DNA of 50,347 nt from NCBI RefSeq assembly GCF_030538755.1, contig NZ_JAUNTJ010000021.1:1-50347 (forward strand). Direction: 5' to 3'. The notes under the pieces are model-generated. The model was not told where the DNA came from, made no database searches, and saw only the letters and a program-made list of their open reading frames with translations. Made by a program: the position numbers and the translations under genes. Below, one piece after another: positions 5,302 through 13,777 of the stretch. Source of the stretch: Paracoccus sp. (in: a-proteobacteria) (lineage in GTDB: Bacteria; Pseudomonadota; Alphaproteobacteria; Rhodobacterales; Rhodobacteraceae). Each line of letters starts with the position of its first letter. The stretch's first letter is position 1.

Positions 5302-6096
5302 TCAGCCCGCGCGGGGCGCGATCACGATCCGGTTGCCCCATGGATCAGACGTTTCGCGGCGGTCGATCCGGGCGATGCTGTCGGCATCGGCGCTCAGCAC
5401 CAGTTCGGCCAGACCGGCGGTATCGGCACCGCGCGGGCCTGCGCCACGGCTGTTCCAGATATTCGTCGCCAGATGGTGATGATAGCCTCCGGTCGCATAG
5501 AAACTGGCCCCGTTGACCCGCGACGTCAGGTCAAAGCCAAGTTCCCCGGCATAGAACGCCTCGGCCTGCGGGATGTCGCCGACTTGCAGGTGGACATGGC
5601 CGATCACCGTGCCATCCGGCGCGGCGGTCCAATCGCCCGGCGCACGCATCAGGCCGGGCACGTCCAGCGCAACCGTATCCATCTGCACCCGCACCCCGTC
5701 GGTTTTCCACGCGGACCGGGGGCGGTCGGCATAGATCTCGATGCCGTTGCCTTCGGGGTCGCGCAGATACACCGCCTCGCTGACCAGATGATCGGATGCA
5801 CCGTCCAGCCGCAGGTCCAGCGCCATCGCATGGCGCAGCCAGCGGCCCAGATCGTCGCGATGCGGCAGCAGAAAGGCGTTGTGGAACAGCCCCGCCCCAC
5901 GCGGCTGCGGGCGCGCATGGGGATCGCGGCGCAGCTCCAGCAGGCGGGTGTCGCCCTGCCCCAGCGTCAGGCTTTCGCCGTCCGAGGCCAGGTCGTTCAG
6001 CCCCAGCACGCGGCGATAGAAATCGCCGCTGCGGGTCAGATCACGGACGGTCAGTGCCACATGGCTGATCGAAACGGGGGCATCACTGGTTGCCAT
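5302..6096 (-). CDS. Two-domain VOC (glyoxalase/CatE-like ring-cleavage) protein (264 aa)
   Basis: Two vicinal-oxygen-chelate repeats are visible. The first begins ISHVALTVRDLTRSGDFYRR and continues to EAVYLRDPEGNGIEIYADRP; the second begins TVIGHVHLQVGDIPQAEAFY and contains YHHHLATNIWNSRG. His and Glu in these positions bind a divalent metal. The arrangement matches Bacillus CatE/YfiE, annotated as catechol 2,3-dioxygenase. The start at 6096 has a good AAAGGAGA site; the frame stays open upstream into doxX but without a signal. It is transcribed with doxX, 20 bases away, under a divergent LysR regulator, as in quinone/catechol stress loci. The substrate is unknown. Confidence 0.82.
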   Translation of the reverse strand: MATSDAPVSISHVALTVRDLTRSGDFYRRVLGLNDLASDGESLTLGQGDTRLLELRRDPHARPQPRGAGLFHNAFLLPHRDDLGRWLRHAMALDLRLDGASDHLVSEAVYLRDPEGNGIEIYADRPRSAWKTDGVRVQMDTVALDVPGLMRAPGDWTAAPDGTVIGHVHLQVGDIPQAEAFYAGELGFDLTSRVNGASFYATGGYHHHLATNIWNSRGAGPRGADTAGLAELVLSADADSIARIDRRETSDPWGNRIVIAPRAG

Positions 6097-6116
6097 CTCT
6101 TGTTCTCCTTTCAATG

Positions 6117-6539
6117 TCAGTTGCGGGTCAGCGCCATCGCGCCGCCACCCAGCATCGCCTGCACCAGCAGGGTCACGGCCCAGAATGCCGGGTATTCCCA
6201 GCCGCCGCCCGGATTGTTGAACCAGAAGCCGTTGCCGCCATGGCCCAGAACAGCCGCCCCCAGCAGCACCGGGATCAGCATCAGCGCGACAAGGCTGGTC
6301 TGGAACCCGGCGATCAGCGCCAGCCCGCCCAGTGTCTCGGCGGCGATGGTCAGATAGGCCACCGCCCCCGGCAACCCGAGCGAGGCGAAATAGCCCGCCG
6401 TTCCCGAAGGGGTGAACACAAAGATCTTCAGCCCGGCATGGGCCAGAAACAGCGCCCCCAGCGTGACGCGCAAGATCAGCGCCGCATGGGCGGTGGCATT
6501 GGCGCCGCCAAAGCCGAAAGAGGACAGCAGATTCGTCAT
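6117..6539 (-). CDS. DoxX-family membrane protein (140 aa)
   Basis: Four hydrophobic spans: LILRVTLGALFLAHAGLKIF, then GLPGAVAYLTIAAETLGGLA, LVALMLIPVLLGAAVLGHG and AFWAVTLLVQAMLGGGAMAL. This is the DoxX/DoxD fold, including the GNGFWFNNPGGGWEYP loop common in proteobacterial members. These inner-membrane proteins are linked to thiol and quinone stress, but their activity is not settled. It is the first gene of a leftward pair with the VOC protein and divergent from the LysR gene at 6665. Confidence 0.85.
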   Translation of the reverse strand: MTNLLSSFGFGGANATAHAALILRVTLGALFLAHAGLKIFVFTPSGTAGYFASLGLPGAVAYLTIAAETLGGLALIAGFQTSLVALMLIPVLLGAAVLGHGGNGFWFNNPGGGWEYPAFWAVTLLVQAMLGGGAMALTRN

Positions 6540-6631
6540 CGGTCATATTCCTGCAAGCAAGGCGCCCAAAGCGGCGCGATCTGTGATGCCCCGCAGATAG
6601 GTCTGTTCTTTATGCCGGTTAATGGGCAATA

Positions 6632-6652
6632 TTTGCGCCATACTGTCGCAAA
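6632..6652. promoter_or_regulatory. Inverted repeat, candidate LysR operator
   Basis: TTTGCG (6632-6637) and CGCAAA (6647-6652) are perfect 6-bp arms nine bases apart, a typical LysR-box layout. The site lies 12 bases before the LysR start and within the doxX/LysR divergent region. It would suit autoregulation plus control of doxX. Inferred from position and symmetry. Confidence 0.45.
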
Positions 6653-6664
6653 AATGGGGATAAT

Positions 6665-7573
6665 ATGGATTTCATCGACGGGATGCGCACCTTTGTGGCG
6701 GTGGCGGATGCCGGTTCGTTCACGGCGGCGGGGCAGAGGCTGGGTATCTCGAACAAGCTGGCGGGCAAGCATGTTTCGGCGCTGGAAACCCGGCTGGGCC
6801 ATGCTCTGCTGTATCGCAGCACGCGGGCCTTGTCGCTGACGGCGGCGGGTGAACGCTGGCTGCCCCATGCGCGCGAGGTGCTGGCCGCCGTCGAGGCCGC
6901 CGCCACCGCGCTGGATGGCGATGGCGCGTTGTCGGGGCGGCTGCGCATCGCCTGCGGCACCACCATGGGCGAGCTGATCGTGGCCGATGTCGTGCGCGAT
7001 TTCACGGCCCGGCATCCGGCGGTGCAGGTTGATCTGGTGCTTGGCGACAGCCCCGCCGATCTGACGGCGGGGGGCTTTGATCTGGCGGTGCGGCTGGGGG
7101 TGCCGCGCGATTCCAGCCTGCGGATGCGGCGGCTGTGCGCCACCCGCATCCGAATCGCCGCCAGCCCTGCTTATCTGGCCCGCGCGGGCACCCCGCGCCA
7201 GCCCGCCGATCTGGCGGCGCATCAGGCGATCATCGACCTGAACGAGGAAACGCCGGGCCGCTGGCCGTTTCGCGTGAACGGACAGGACATCACCGTCAGC
7301 CCGCAGACGAATATCGCCGTCAACAGCGCCTCGGTCACGATTCGCGCCGCCGTGCAGGGGCAGGGGCTGGTGCGTGCGCCCGACATTTTCCTGGCCCCGC
7401 ATCTGGCCAGCGGCGCGCTGATCGCGGTGCTGGATCAGGCAGCAGTGATCGAACGGCAGGTCTATCTGCTGAGCCATGCCACCAGCTTTCGCCAGCCCCG
7501 GATCGCCGCTTTTGCCGATTTGTTGCGCCACCGCTTTGCCGCGATGGCCGGGAATCACCCCGCTGTTAGTTGA
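6665..7573 (+). CDS. LysR-family transcriptional regulator (302 aa)
   Basis: The N-terminus is a LysR helix-turn-helix: MRTFVAVADAGSFTAAGQRL, then ISNKLAGKHVSALETRLGHA. The rest is the periplasmic-binding-like effector domain (residues about 90-295), with SGRLRIACGTTMGELIVADV and the FDLAVRLG motif. It starts at 6665, divergent from doxX with 125 bases between, and the inverted repeat at 6632-6652 lies in that gap. The expected targets are doxX and the VOC gene. Similar loci respond to quinones or electrophiles, but the effector cannot be read from the sequence. Confidence 0.87.
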   Translation: MDFIDGMRTFVAVADAGSFTAAGQRLGISNKLAGKHVSALETRLGHALLYRSTRALSLTAAGERWLPHAREVLAAVEAAATALDGDGALSGRLRIACGTTMGELIVADVVRDFTARHPAVQVDLVLGDSPADLTAGGFDLAVRLGVPRDSSLRMRRLCATRIRIAASPAYLARAGTPRQPADLAAHQAIIDLNEETPGRWPFRVNGQDITVSPQTNIAVNSASVTIRAAVQGQGLVRAPDIFLAPHLASGALIAVLDQAAVIERQVYLLSHATSFRQPRIAAFADLLRHRFAAMAGNHPAVS

Positions 7574-7598
7574 CAAATTTGATCTGAATTCTTAACAG
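7570..7598 (+). promoter_or_regulatory. Sigma70-like promoter for the exbB-exbD-tonB unit
   Basis: TTGACA (7570-7575) and TAACAG (7593-7598) are separated by exactly 17 bases. The -35 box overlaps the stop codon of the LysR gene. The spacer is AT-rich and carries TGATCTGAATTCTTA, which could be a site for an iron regulator, but no named box can be assigned. The transcript would have a leader of about 140 bases before exbB. Confidence 0.5.
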
Positions 7599-7744
7599 CC
7601 CCCTGATTGCGCAAGCCTTCGCCAGCGCACACGCCTGATTCTGACACTGCGGATTTCATCCGGGGATCGTGTCGCCGCGCGGATGGCCTGACCCTTCGCC
7701 CCGACAGATCGCCCGCCCCGCGCCTGCCGCCGAAAGAGATTGTA

Positions 7745-8503
7745 ATGACACCGACCCGCACCGCCGTTCCTGCCCTTGCCCTGCTGATCCTTGCTGCCGC
7801 CGCCCCCGCGCAGGCGCAGGTCGCGATCGACAGCGGCCTGCCGCATGACCTGTCACCCATGGGCATGTATCGGCAAGCGGACATCGTGGTGAAAGGGGTG
7901 ATGATCCTGCTGCTGGCGGCTTCGGTCGTGACATGGACGGTGCTGGTGGTCAAAGCGGCCGAGATGTTCGGCGCCAACCGCCGCGCCAGCGCCAGCCTGC
8001 GCCGCATCACCGCCGCACCCAGTCTGGATGCCGCCGTCAGCGCCGCGCAGGGCAAAAGCGATCCGGCCAGCCATATGCTGCGGCTGGCGCAATATGAACG
8101 CAACATCGCGGCGGGCGCTGCCACCGGCGGGCTGAAGGATCGTGTGGCCTCGCAACTGGATGGCGTCGTCGGGCGCGCGGGCCGCGCCGCCGGGATCGGC
8201 ACCGGGGTTCTGGCCACCATCGGTTCGACCGCCCCCTTTGTCGGGCTGTTCGGCACCGTCTGGGGCATCATGAACAGCTTTATCGGCATCGCCGAGGCGC
8301 ACACCACGAACCTTGCCGTCGTCGCCCCCGGCATCGCCGAGGCACTGCTGGCGACCGCGCTCGGCCTGGTGGCGGCGATCCCGGCGGTCATCATCTATAA
8401 CCTGTTCGCACGCACCATCACCGGCTATCGCCTGCGGCTGAACGATGCCGCGCAGGCGGTGATCCGGCTGGTCAGCCGCGATATCGACCGGCGGGGGGTG
8501 TAA
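7745..8503 (+). CDS. exbB: ExbB, proton-channel subunit of the TonB complex (252 aa)
   Basis: ExbB forms the inner-membrane pentamer that, with ExbD, converts proton flow into TonB motion. The start at 7745 gives a cleavable signal sequence (ending PAQAQ, near residue 25), as in alphaproteobacterial ExbB forms. A first span (MILLLAASVVTWTVLVVKAA) follows, then a cytoplasmic loop, then the MotA/TolQ/ExbB core with GSTAPFVGLFGTVWGIMNSF and EALLATALGLVAAIPAVIIY. TolQ is excluded because tonB follows and there is no tolA. It is the first gene of the iron-uptake unit; exbD begins two bases after its stop. Confidence 0.9.
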   Translation: MTPTRTAVPALALLILAAAAPAQAQVAIDSGLPHDLSPMGMYRQADIVVKGVMILLLAASVVTWTVLVVKAAEMFGANRRASASLRRITAAPSLDAAVSAAQGKSDPASHMLRLAQYERNIAAGAATGGLKDRVASQLDGVVGRAGRAAGIGTGVLATIGSTAPFVGLFGTVWGIMNSFIGIAEAHTTNLAVVAPGIAEALLATALGLVAAIPAVIIYNLFARTITGYRLRLNDAAQAVIRLVSRDIDRRGV

Positions 8504-8505
8504 TC

Positions 8506-8925
8506 ATGGCGGGCGGTCTGCACTCTGACGAGCTGGACGAAAGCCACGATATCAACGTCACGCCCTTTATCGACGTGATGCTGGTGCTGCTGATTATCTT
8601 TATGGTCGCCGCGCCTTTGGCCACGGTGGATGTGAATGTCGATCTGCCGGTATCGGGCGGGGCGGCCTCGTCTCGGCCCGATCAGCCGGTCTGGCTGACC
8701 GTTGGCCCGGATCTGGCGATGAGCCTTGGCAATGATCCGGTGGGCGAGGGTGCCCTGCCCGCCGCGCTGGAAACCGCCACCAGCGGCGACCGCGAGGCGC
8801 GGATCTTTCTGCGCGCCGACCGCAGCATCGCCTATGGCGAGGTGATGGAGGTCATGAACCGCGTGCGCGACGCGGGCTGGACCCGGATTGCGCTGGTCGG
8901 GCTGGATCAGGGGGCCGCACCATGA
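8506..8925 (+). CDS. exbD: ExbD, TonB-complex subunit (139 aa)
   Basis: A single N-terminal membrane span with the proton-carrying Asp (residue 23) in TPFIDVMLVLLIIFMVAAPL, followed by a periplasmic ExbD/TolR domain (residues about 48-138) ending NRVRDAGWTRIALVGL. Length is normal. The gene begins two bases after exbB, and its stop overlaps the tonB start by four bases, so all three are translationally linked. Confidence 0.92.
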   Translation: MAGGLHSDELDESHDINVTPFIDVMLVLLIIFMVAAPLATVDVNVDLPVSGGAASSRPDQPVWLTVGPDLAMSLGNDPVGEGALPAALETATSGDREARIFLRADRSIAYGEVMEVMNRVRDAGWTRIALVGLDQGAAP

Positions 8926-9755
8926 GCGCGGCGCGCTTTCTGCAAGACACCGCCCGCTGGGCGCTGGCCGCCGGGGCGGTGATCGCCGCGCATGGTGGCG
9001 TGGCTTGGTGGGCGATGGCGCAGGAACGTCAGGTCGCCAGCATGTCGGCGCCGGTCTTTGTCGAACTGCTGGACATGGCCCCCCCCCCCGGCCTGCCGGG
9101 CGAAGCTGCCCCGGCACAGGCCGAGATGCCGGAAACCGAAACCGCCGAGGCTGATCCAGAACCGGAACCCGAGCCGGAACCCGAACCCGAACCGGAACCC
9201 GAATTCGCGGAACAGCCGCCCATTCCGCTGCCGCCCATGCCCGAGATGCTGACTCCGCTGCCCGATGCGGCGCTGTTGCCGCCTCCGCCGCCGGAAAATG
9301 CGCTGGCCAGTTCCGAGCGCCCCGAACGCCGGCCCGAACGCCGCACCCCGCCGCGTGAAACCGTGCAGCGGGAACGCCCCCGGCAGCAACAAACCCAGCA
9401 ACCCACACGCACACAGTCGCAGCCCCGGCAGGCGCAGTCTTCGCGCGGAGGGGGCGGCGGTGGTCGCGGGGCGCAGCCCTCGGCCAGCCCGCAGCAGATG
9501 GACCAGTGGAAAGCGCGCGTCGGCGCACAGATCACCCGCCACATGTCGCGCGCCCGCGGGCGTGGCGGCTCGGGGCAGGTGCAGGTCGCCGTGACCATTT
9601 CCCCCAACGGCTCGGCCAGCGGGCGGCTGGTCAGTTCGACCGGCGATGCCCGCACCGATCAGGCGCTCAGCCGGCAGGCCGCGCGCCTGCCGCGCATGTC
9701 GCCGCCCCCCAGCGGGCGCAGCGAAAGTTTCATCCAGCCGATCAGAATCAGGTGA
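8922..9755 (+). CDS. tonB: TonB energy-transducing protein (277 aa)
   Basis: The protein has an N-terminal membrane anchor (AAGAVIAAHGGVAWWAM), a long Pro/Glu linker with an EPEPEPEP run, and a Gln/Arg-rich segment. The C-terminal TonB domain (about 195-277) reads QVQVAVTISPNGSASGRLVS and ends RMSPPPSGRSESFIQPIRI. It spans the periplasm and opens outer-membrane siderophore receptors. The ATG lies in the ATGA overlap with exbD. An uninterrupted run of 11 C bases (9079-9089) encodes part of MAPPPG near codon 53, and the EPEP part is a short DNA repeat; both could slip in replication. No outer-membrane receptor gene is present in the window. Confidence 0.9.
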   Translation: MSAARFLQDTARWALAAGAVIAAHGGVAWWAMAQERQVASMSAPVFVELLDMAPPPGLPGEAAPAQAEMPETETAEADPEPEPEPEPEPEPEPEFAEQPPIPLPPMPEMLTPLPDAALLPPPPPENALASSERPERRPERRTPPRETVQRERPRQQQTQQPTRTQSQPRQAQSSRGGGGGGRGAQPSASPQQMDQWKARVGAQITRHMSRARGRGGSGQVQVAVTISPNGSASGRLVSSTGDARTDQALSRQAARLPRMSPPPSGRSESFIQPIRIR

Positions 9756-9828
9756 TCTCTGGCACCCTGATTTCCGACTTTTTCGCACGGAAATCTGGCC
9801 ATTCCCCGGCAAAAGGTCTAAACACGCC

Positions 9829-9862
9829 GGGGCGTGACGCCAGTCGGACAACCTCACGCCCC
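9829..9862 (+). terminator. Hairpin between tonB and siderophore-binding protein gene
   Basis: GGGGCGTGA (9829-9837) pairs with TCACGCCCC (9854-9862), a perfect 9-bp stem with a 16-base loop, in the 128-base gap. No T-run follows. It may separate exbBD-tonB from the importer genes or act as an attenuator. Confidence 0.5.
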
Positions 9863-9883
9863 ATATCGCGAAAGGATCTTATC

Positions 9884-10777
9884 GTGCGACATCTCATGCT
9901 GTCCGCCGTTGCGGCGATCGCCTTGGCCGCGCCCGCTCTGGCCGAAGACGTCACCATCGCCACCGCACAGGGCGATGTCACCCTGCCCGCCAATCCGGCA
10001 ACCGTCGCCGTTTACGACATTGCCGCGCTGGATTCGCTGACCGCGCTTGGCGTGCAGGTGCAGGGCGTGCCCGACAACCTGTATCTGCCCGCGCTGAAAG
10101 AGACGGTGACGGCGGAACCTGTCGGCACGCTGTTCGAACCCGATCTGGAAAAGCTGGCGGCGCTGAACCCCGACCTGATTATCGTCGCGGGCCGTTCGGC
10201 CACGCAGAAACAGGCGGTCGAGCGGGTCGCAACCGCCATCGACATGACGCTGGGCACCGATGTGCTGGCTGCGGCGAAAGATCGCATCACCGCCTATGGC
10301 ACCCTGTTCAGCCGTCAGGATCGCGCCGCCGAACTGAACACCGAGCTGGACGGCAAGATCGCCGCCCTGCATGCCGCCGCCGAAGGCAAGGGCACCGCGC
10401 TGGTCATCATGACCAACGGTCCCAAGATGGCGGCCTATGGCGAAGGCTCGCGCTTTGGCTGGCTGCACAGCGTCACCGGGATGCCGCAGGCGATCACCAG
10501 CCTTGACCCCACCGCCAATCACGGCAGCGCGCTGTCGCCGGAACTGATCGCCGATGCGAACCCCGACTGGCTGTTCGTGCTGGATCGCGGTGCCGCCATC
10601 GGGGAAACCGGCCAGTCGGCGCAGGCCACGCTGGACACGCCGCTGATTCAGGGCACCACGGCATGGTCCAACGGGCAAGTGGTCTATCTGCCCTCGTCTG
10701 AAATCTATGTCGCGGCCGGCGGCTATCACGCGCTGAACACCGTCATCGACACCCTGACCGAGGCGCTGACCAAGTGA
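9884..10777 (+). CDS. Periplasmic siderophore/iron-binding protein of an ABC importer (297 aa)
   Basis: The start is taken as GTG at 9884, which follows AAAGGA at proper distance; an ATG at 9896 is the alternative. A type I signal peptide (ending APALAED) precedes a FecB/FatB-like binding domain with AVYDIAALDSLTALGVQVQG, LNPDLIIVAGRSA and NPDWLFVLDRG. It most resembles the FatB/YclQ group for catecholate or petrobactin-type siderophores. No lipobox Cys is present, so it is soluble. Its stop overlaps the next permease gene by four bases. The ligand is inferred from family only. Confidence 0.85.
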   Translation: MRHLMLSAVAAIALAAPALAEDVTIATAQGDVTLPANPATVAVYDIAALDSLTALGVQVQGVPDNLYLPALKETVTAEPVGTLFEPDLEKLAALNPDLIIVAGRSATQKQAVERVATAIDMTLGTDVLAAAKDRITAYGTLFSRQDRAAELNTELDGKIAALHAAAEGKGTALVIMTNGPKMAAYGEGSRFGWLHSVTGMPQAITSLDPTANHGSALSPELIADANPDWLFVLDRGAAIGETGQSAQATLDTPLIQGTTAWSNGQVVYLPSSEIYVAAGGYHALNTVIDTLTEALTK

Positions 10778-11730
10778 GCCGTGGCGCGCGTCTTGTTCTG
10801 GCGGTTCTGGCCGCCCTTGCACTGCTCAGCCTGTGGACAGGCGCGGCCAGTGTTGACGTGACGCGCGCATGGCAAGACCCCGGTGCCGCGATGATCCTGA
10901 TGGAATCGCGGCTGCCGCGCACTTTGGCGGTGATGCTGACCGGCGCGGCGCTGGCCGTGGCGGGGGTGCTGATTCAGGCGCTGGTGCGCAACCGCTTTGT
11001 CGGTCCCGACACCGTGGGCACCAGCGAAAGCGCGGCTCTGGGGCTGCTGCTGGTCACGCTATGGGCGCCCGGCGCACCGATCTGGGCCAAGATCGCCGTC
11101 GCCGCCATCACCGCCATGGCCGGGACAGCACTGTTCATGGCGGTGATCCGCCGCCTGCCCGTGCGCGAGGTGATGCTGGTTCCCATCGCCGGGCTGGTGC
11201 TGTCGGGCGTTATCGGCGCGGTCGTCACCTTTATCGCCTGGCAGGCCGATCTGATGCAATATATCGGCACCTGGCTGATGACGGGCGAGTTTTCGGGCAT
11301 CGTCGCCGGGCGCTATGAATTTCTGTGGATCGCGGGCGGGGCCGCCGCACTGGCCTTTTTCGCCGCCGACCGCTTTGCCATCCTGTCACTGGGCGATCAG
11401 GTCGCCACCGGGCTGGGGCTACGTCGCGCCGGCGTGATGCGGCTGGGGCTGGTGGTGATCGGTATCGTGTCCGCGATGGTCGTCACCACGGTCGGCATGA
11501 TCCCCTTTGTCGGGCTGGTGGTGCCCAATATCGTGGCACGCCTGATGGGCGACAACCTGCGCCAGACGCTGCCGGTCGTCGCGCTTGGCGGAGCGGCGCT
11601 GCTGATGGCCTGCGATATTCTGGCCCGCACACTGGTTCACCCGTTTGAAATTCCGGTGGGCACCGTCATGGGCTTTGCCGGGGCCGGGATTTTCTTGTGG
11701 CTTCTCTATCGCAGGCCCGCGCATGGCTGA
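10774..11730 (+). CDS. FecCD-type siderophore ABC permease 1 (318 aa)
   Basis: A polytopic FecCD permease: RLPRTLAVMLTGAALAVAGV and IQALVRNRFVGPDTVGTSES are the family-defining segments, followed by about nine hydrophobic spans. The coupling region MIPFVGLVVPNIVARLMGD contacts the ATPase. It matches the FatD/YclN side of a heterodimeric channel. It overlaps the binding-protein gene upstream (4 bases) and the second permease downstream (8 bases), so expression is tightly coupled. Confidence 0.9.
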   Translation: MSRGARLVLAVLAALALLSLWTGAASVDVTRAWQDPGAAMILMESRLPRTLAVMLTGAALAVAGVLIQALVRNRFVGPDTVGTSESAALGLLLVTLWAPGAPIWAKIAVAAITAMAGTALFMAVIRRLPVREVMLVPIAGLVLSGVIGAVVTFIAWQADLMQYIGTWLMTGEFSGIVAGRYEFLWIAGGAAALAFFAADRFAILSLGDQVATGLGLRRAGVMRLGLVVIGIVSAMVVTTVGMIPFVGLVVPNIVARLMGDNLRQTLPVVALGGAALLMACDILARTLVHPFEIPVGTVMGFAGAGIFLWLLYRRPAHG

Positions 11731-12721
11731 CGTAATGAACACATCCACCCCGGTTTCCGCCCCCGCATTGTCGCGCCCGGACCTGCTGATCGGCGGGCTG
11801 GCACTGTTGCTGGCCGGGCTAAGCTGGCTGTGGATGTTTCAGGGCATCGGCGGCGGCAACCGCGCCTTCATCCTGGAACTGCGCGCGGTCAAGCTGGCGG
11901 CGCTGATAACCGTGGGCGCGGCGGTCGCTGTTTCGACCATGCTGTTCCAGACCGTCGCAGCCAACCGGGTGCTGACCCCTTCGATCATGGGCTTTGACGC
12001 GCTGTATGTGCTGTTACAGACGGCGCTGGTTGCCGGGCTGGGTGCCTCGGCGGTGGCGGCGCTGCCGCTGGCGGGCAAGTTCATCGGCGAAATCGCATTG
12101 ATGAGCGTGCTGGCCGCGCTGCTGTTTGGCACGCTGCTGGGTCAGGGCAGCCGCGATATTCCCCGCACCATCCTGACCGGCATCATTCTGGGGGTGATGT
12201 TTCGTTCGGCCAGCGGGCTGATCGCGCGCGTGATGGACCCCAACGAATATGCCGTGGTGCAGGCGGCCAGCTTTGCCAGCTTTGCCCGCGCCAATACCAC
12301 GCTGCTGCCCTGGGCGGGGGCGATCTGCGCCACCGCCATCGTGATCGCGCTGCGCCTTGCGCCGCGTCTGGATGTGCTGGCCCTGGGGCATGATGCGTCA
12401 ATCTCGTTGGGGTTGCGGCGGTCGCGCATGGTGATCGGCACGCTGTGTCTGGTGGCGGTGCTGGTGGCGGTTTCGACCGCGCTGGTCGGGCCGGTGGCCT
12501 TCTTTGGCCTGATCGTGTCAGGCGTGGCGCATGGGCTGGCGCGATGCCACCGCCACGCCGTTCTGCTGCCCGCCGCGGCGCTGATCGGGGCGGTGATCCT
12601 TGTCGGCGGGCAATTCCTGTTCGAGCGCCTGCTGGGCCAGCAGGCCACGCTGTCCGTCGTGGTCGAGTTCGGCGGCGGGCTGTTTTTCCTGTATCTGCTG
12701 TTGAAGGGGCGCATCCGATGA
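11723..12721 (+). CDS. FecCD-type siderophore ABC permease 2 (332 aa)
   Basis: The second channel subunit, with ELRAVKLAALITVGAAVAVS, then the TVAANRVLTPSIMGFDALYV segment that replaces the usual Q-x-L-x-R-N-P-L motif in the FatC/YclO group. The coupling sequence is VGPVAFFGLIVSGVAHGLA. The start at 11723 lies inside the end of permease 1 (eight-base overlap), and its stop overlaps the ATPase start by four bases. Together the two permeases make the inner-membrane path for the ferri-siderophore. Confidence 0.9.
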   Translation: MADVMNTSTPVSAPALSRPDLLIGGLALLLAGLSWLWMFQGIGGGNRAFILELRAVKLAALITVGAAVAVSTMLFQTVAANRVLTPSIMGFDALYVLLQTALVAGLGASAVAALPLAGKFIGEIALMSVLAALLFGTLLGQGSRDIPRTILTGIILGVMFRSASGLIARVMDPNEYAVVQAASFASFARANTTLLPWAGAICATAIVIALRLAPRLDVLALGHDASISLGLRRSRMVIGTLCLVAVLVAVSTALVGPVAFFGLIVSGVAHGLARCHRHAVLLPAAALIGAVILVGGQFLFERLLGQQATLSVVVEFGGGLFFLYLLLKGRIR

Positions 12722-13476
12722 TTCGGCTTGACCATCTCAGCCACCGGATCGCAGGCACGACGATCCTTGACGACATCACCGCCACCCTGCCCAAAGGCGG
12801 CGTGACGGCACTGATCGGGCCGAACGGCGCGGGCAAATCGACGCTGCTGCGCCTGATCGGGCGGCTGGAGCCGTTGCAGACCGGCAAGATCAGCATCGAC
12901 GGGCTGGACGTGGCCAGCACCCCCACCGAAACGCTGGCCCGCACCGTCGCCATTCTGGGCCAGCAGACGCTGATCGCCAGCCGGTTACGGCTGCGCGAAC
13001 TGGTCGGCTTTGGCCGCTGGCCGCATCATCAGGGCCGTCCCGGCCCCGCCGATCTGGCGGCGGTCGATGAGGCGCTGAACTGTTTCGGGCTGATGCCGCT
13101 GGCCGACCGCTTTCTGGACGAGCTGTCGGGCGGGCAGGCGCAGCGCGGCTTTCTGGCGATGACATTCGCGCAGGATACCGACTGGCTGCTGCTGGACGAG
13201 CCGCTGAACAATCTGGACATGCGCCACGCCCGCGCGCTGATGGGCGAACTGGCCGGTCTGGTCCGGCGCACCGGCAAAAGCGTCGTCGTCGTCGTCCACG
13301 AGGTGAACTATGCCGCCGCATGGGCCGATCATATCGTCGCGCTGAAAGATGGCCGCATCACGCTGCAAGGCACCCCCGACGAGGTGCTGACCGAAACCGC
13401 GCTTGCTGCGCTGTATGACACGCCGATCACCGTGGCGCGGCACAATGACCGCCCGCTGGTGCTGCATCACCACTGA
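12718..13476 (+). CDS. Siderophore ABC importer ATPase (252 aa)
   Basis: It carries Walker A GPNGAGKST, signature LSGGQAQRG, Walker B WLLLDEPLNNLD and switch His in VVVVHEVN. This is a FepC/YclP-type ATPase powering the two permeases. The ATGA overlap at 12718 fixes the start. The signature has A-Q-R-G where R-Q-R is commoner, a mild variation. It completes the four-gene importer. Confidence 0.92.
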   Translation: MIRLDHLSHRIAGTTILDDITATLPKGGVTALIGPNGAGKSTLLRLIGRLEPLQTGKISIDGLDVASTPTETLARTVAILGQQTLIASRLRLRELVGFGRWPHHQGRPGPADLAAVDEALNCFGLMPLADRFLDELSGGQAQRGFLAMTFAQDTDWLLLDEPLNNLDMRHARALMGELAGLVRRTGKSVVVVVHEVNYAAAWADHIVALKDGRITLQGTPDEVLTETALAALYDTPITVARHNDRPLVLHHH

Positions 13477-13487
13477 AAGGATCACCG

Positions 13488-13766
13488 ATGGACGCGCAGG
13501 CATTTTACCCGACTGAACATGCAGCGAAATATGTGCGGCAACTGGCCAGCCATTTCGCCCACAAGATCGAGGTGACGGACACCGAAGACGGTGCCTCTTT
13601 CGCGCTGAAAGCCGCGCAGGTCCGCCTGACCGCCCGCCCCGACGGGTTGCACGCGGCGATGACGGCCGAAAGCGCCGGCGATCTGATCGAGGCGCGCTTT
13701 GTCATCGACAAGCATCTGGTGAGTTTCGCCTTTCGCGAAAACTTCATCGGCATGAACTGGGTCTGA
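13488..13766 (+). CDS. DUF2218-family protein (92 aa)
   Basis: A short cytoplasmic protein with the DUF2218 pattern: YPTEHAAKYVRQLASHFAHK near the start and VIDKHLVSFAFREN near the end. It has a ribosome site (AAAGGATCACC) and begins 11 bases after the ATPase stop. Members are often found with siderophore import genes, which suggests a role in handling imported iron or ferri-siderophore; the biochemical role is not known. Confidence 0.8.
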   Translation: MDAQAFYPTEHAAKYVRQLASHFAHKIEVTDTEDGASFALKAAQVRLTARPDGLHAAMTAESAGDLIEARFVIDKHLVSFAFRENFIGMNWV

Positions 13767-13777
13767 TGCCTGCCCGA

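Noticed and set aside
5134-6357. Long rightward frame over the VOC and doxX genes
   Set aside because: It has no ribosome site or motif, while the leftward genes show family signatures.
9158-9200. EPEP-coding DNA repeat in tonB as a separate mobile or minisatellite element
   Set aside because: Pro/Glu linkers are normal in TonB; the repeat is explained by the protein's structure.
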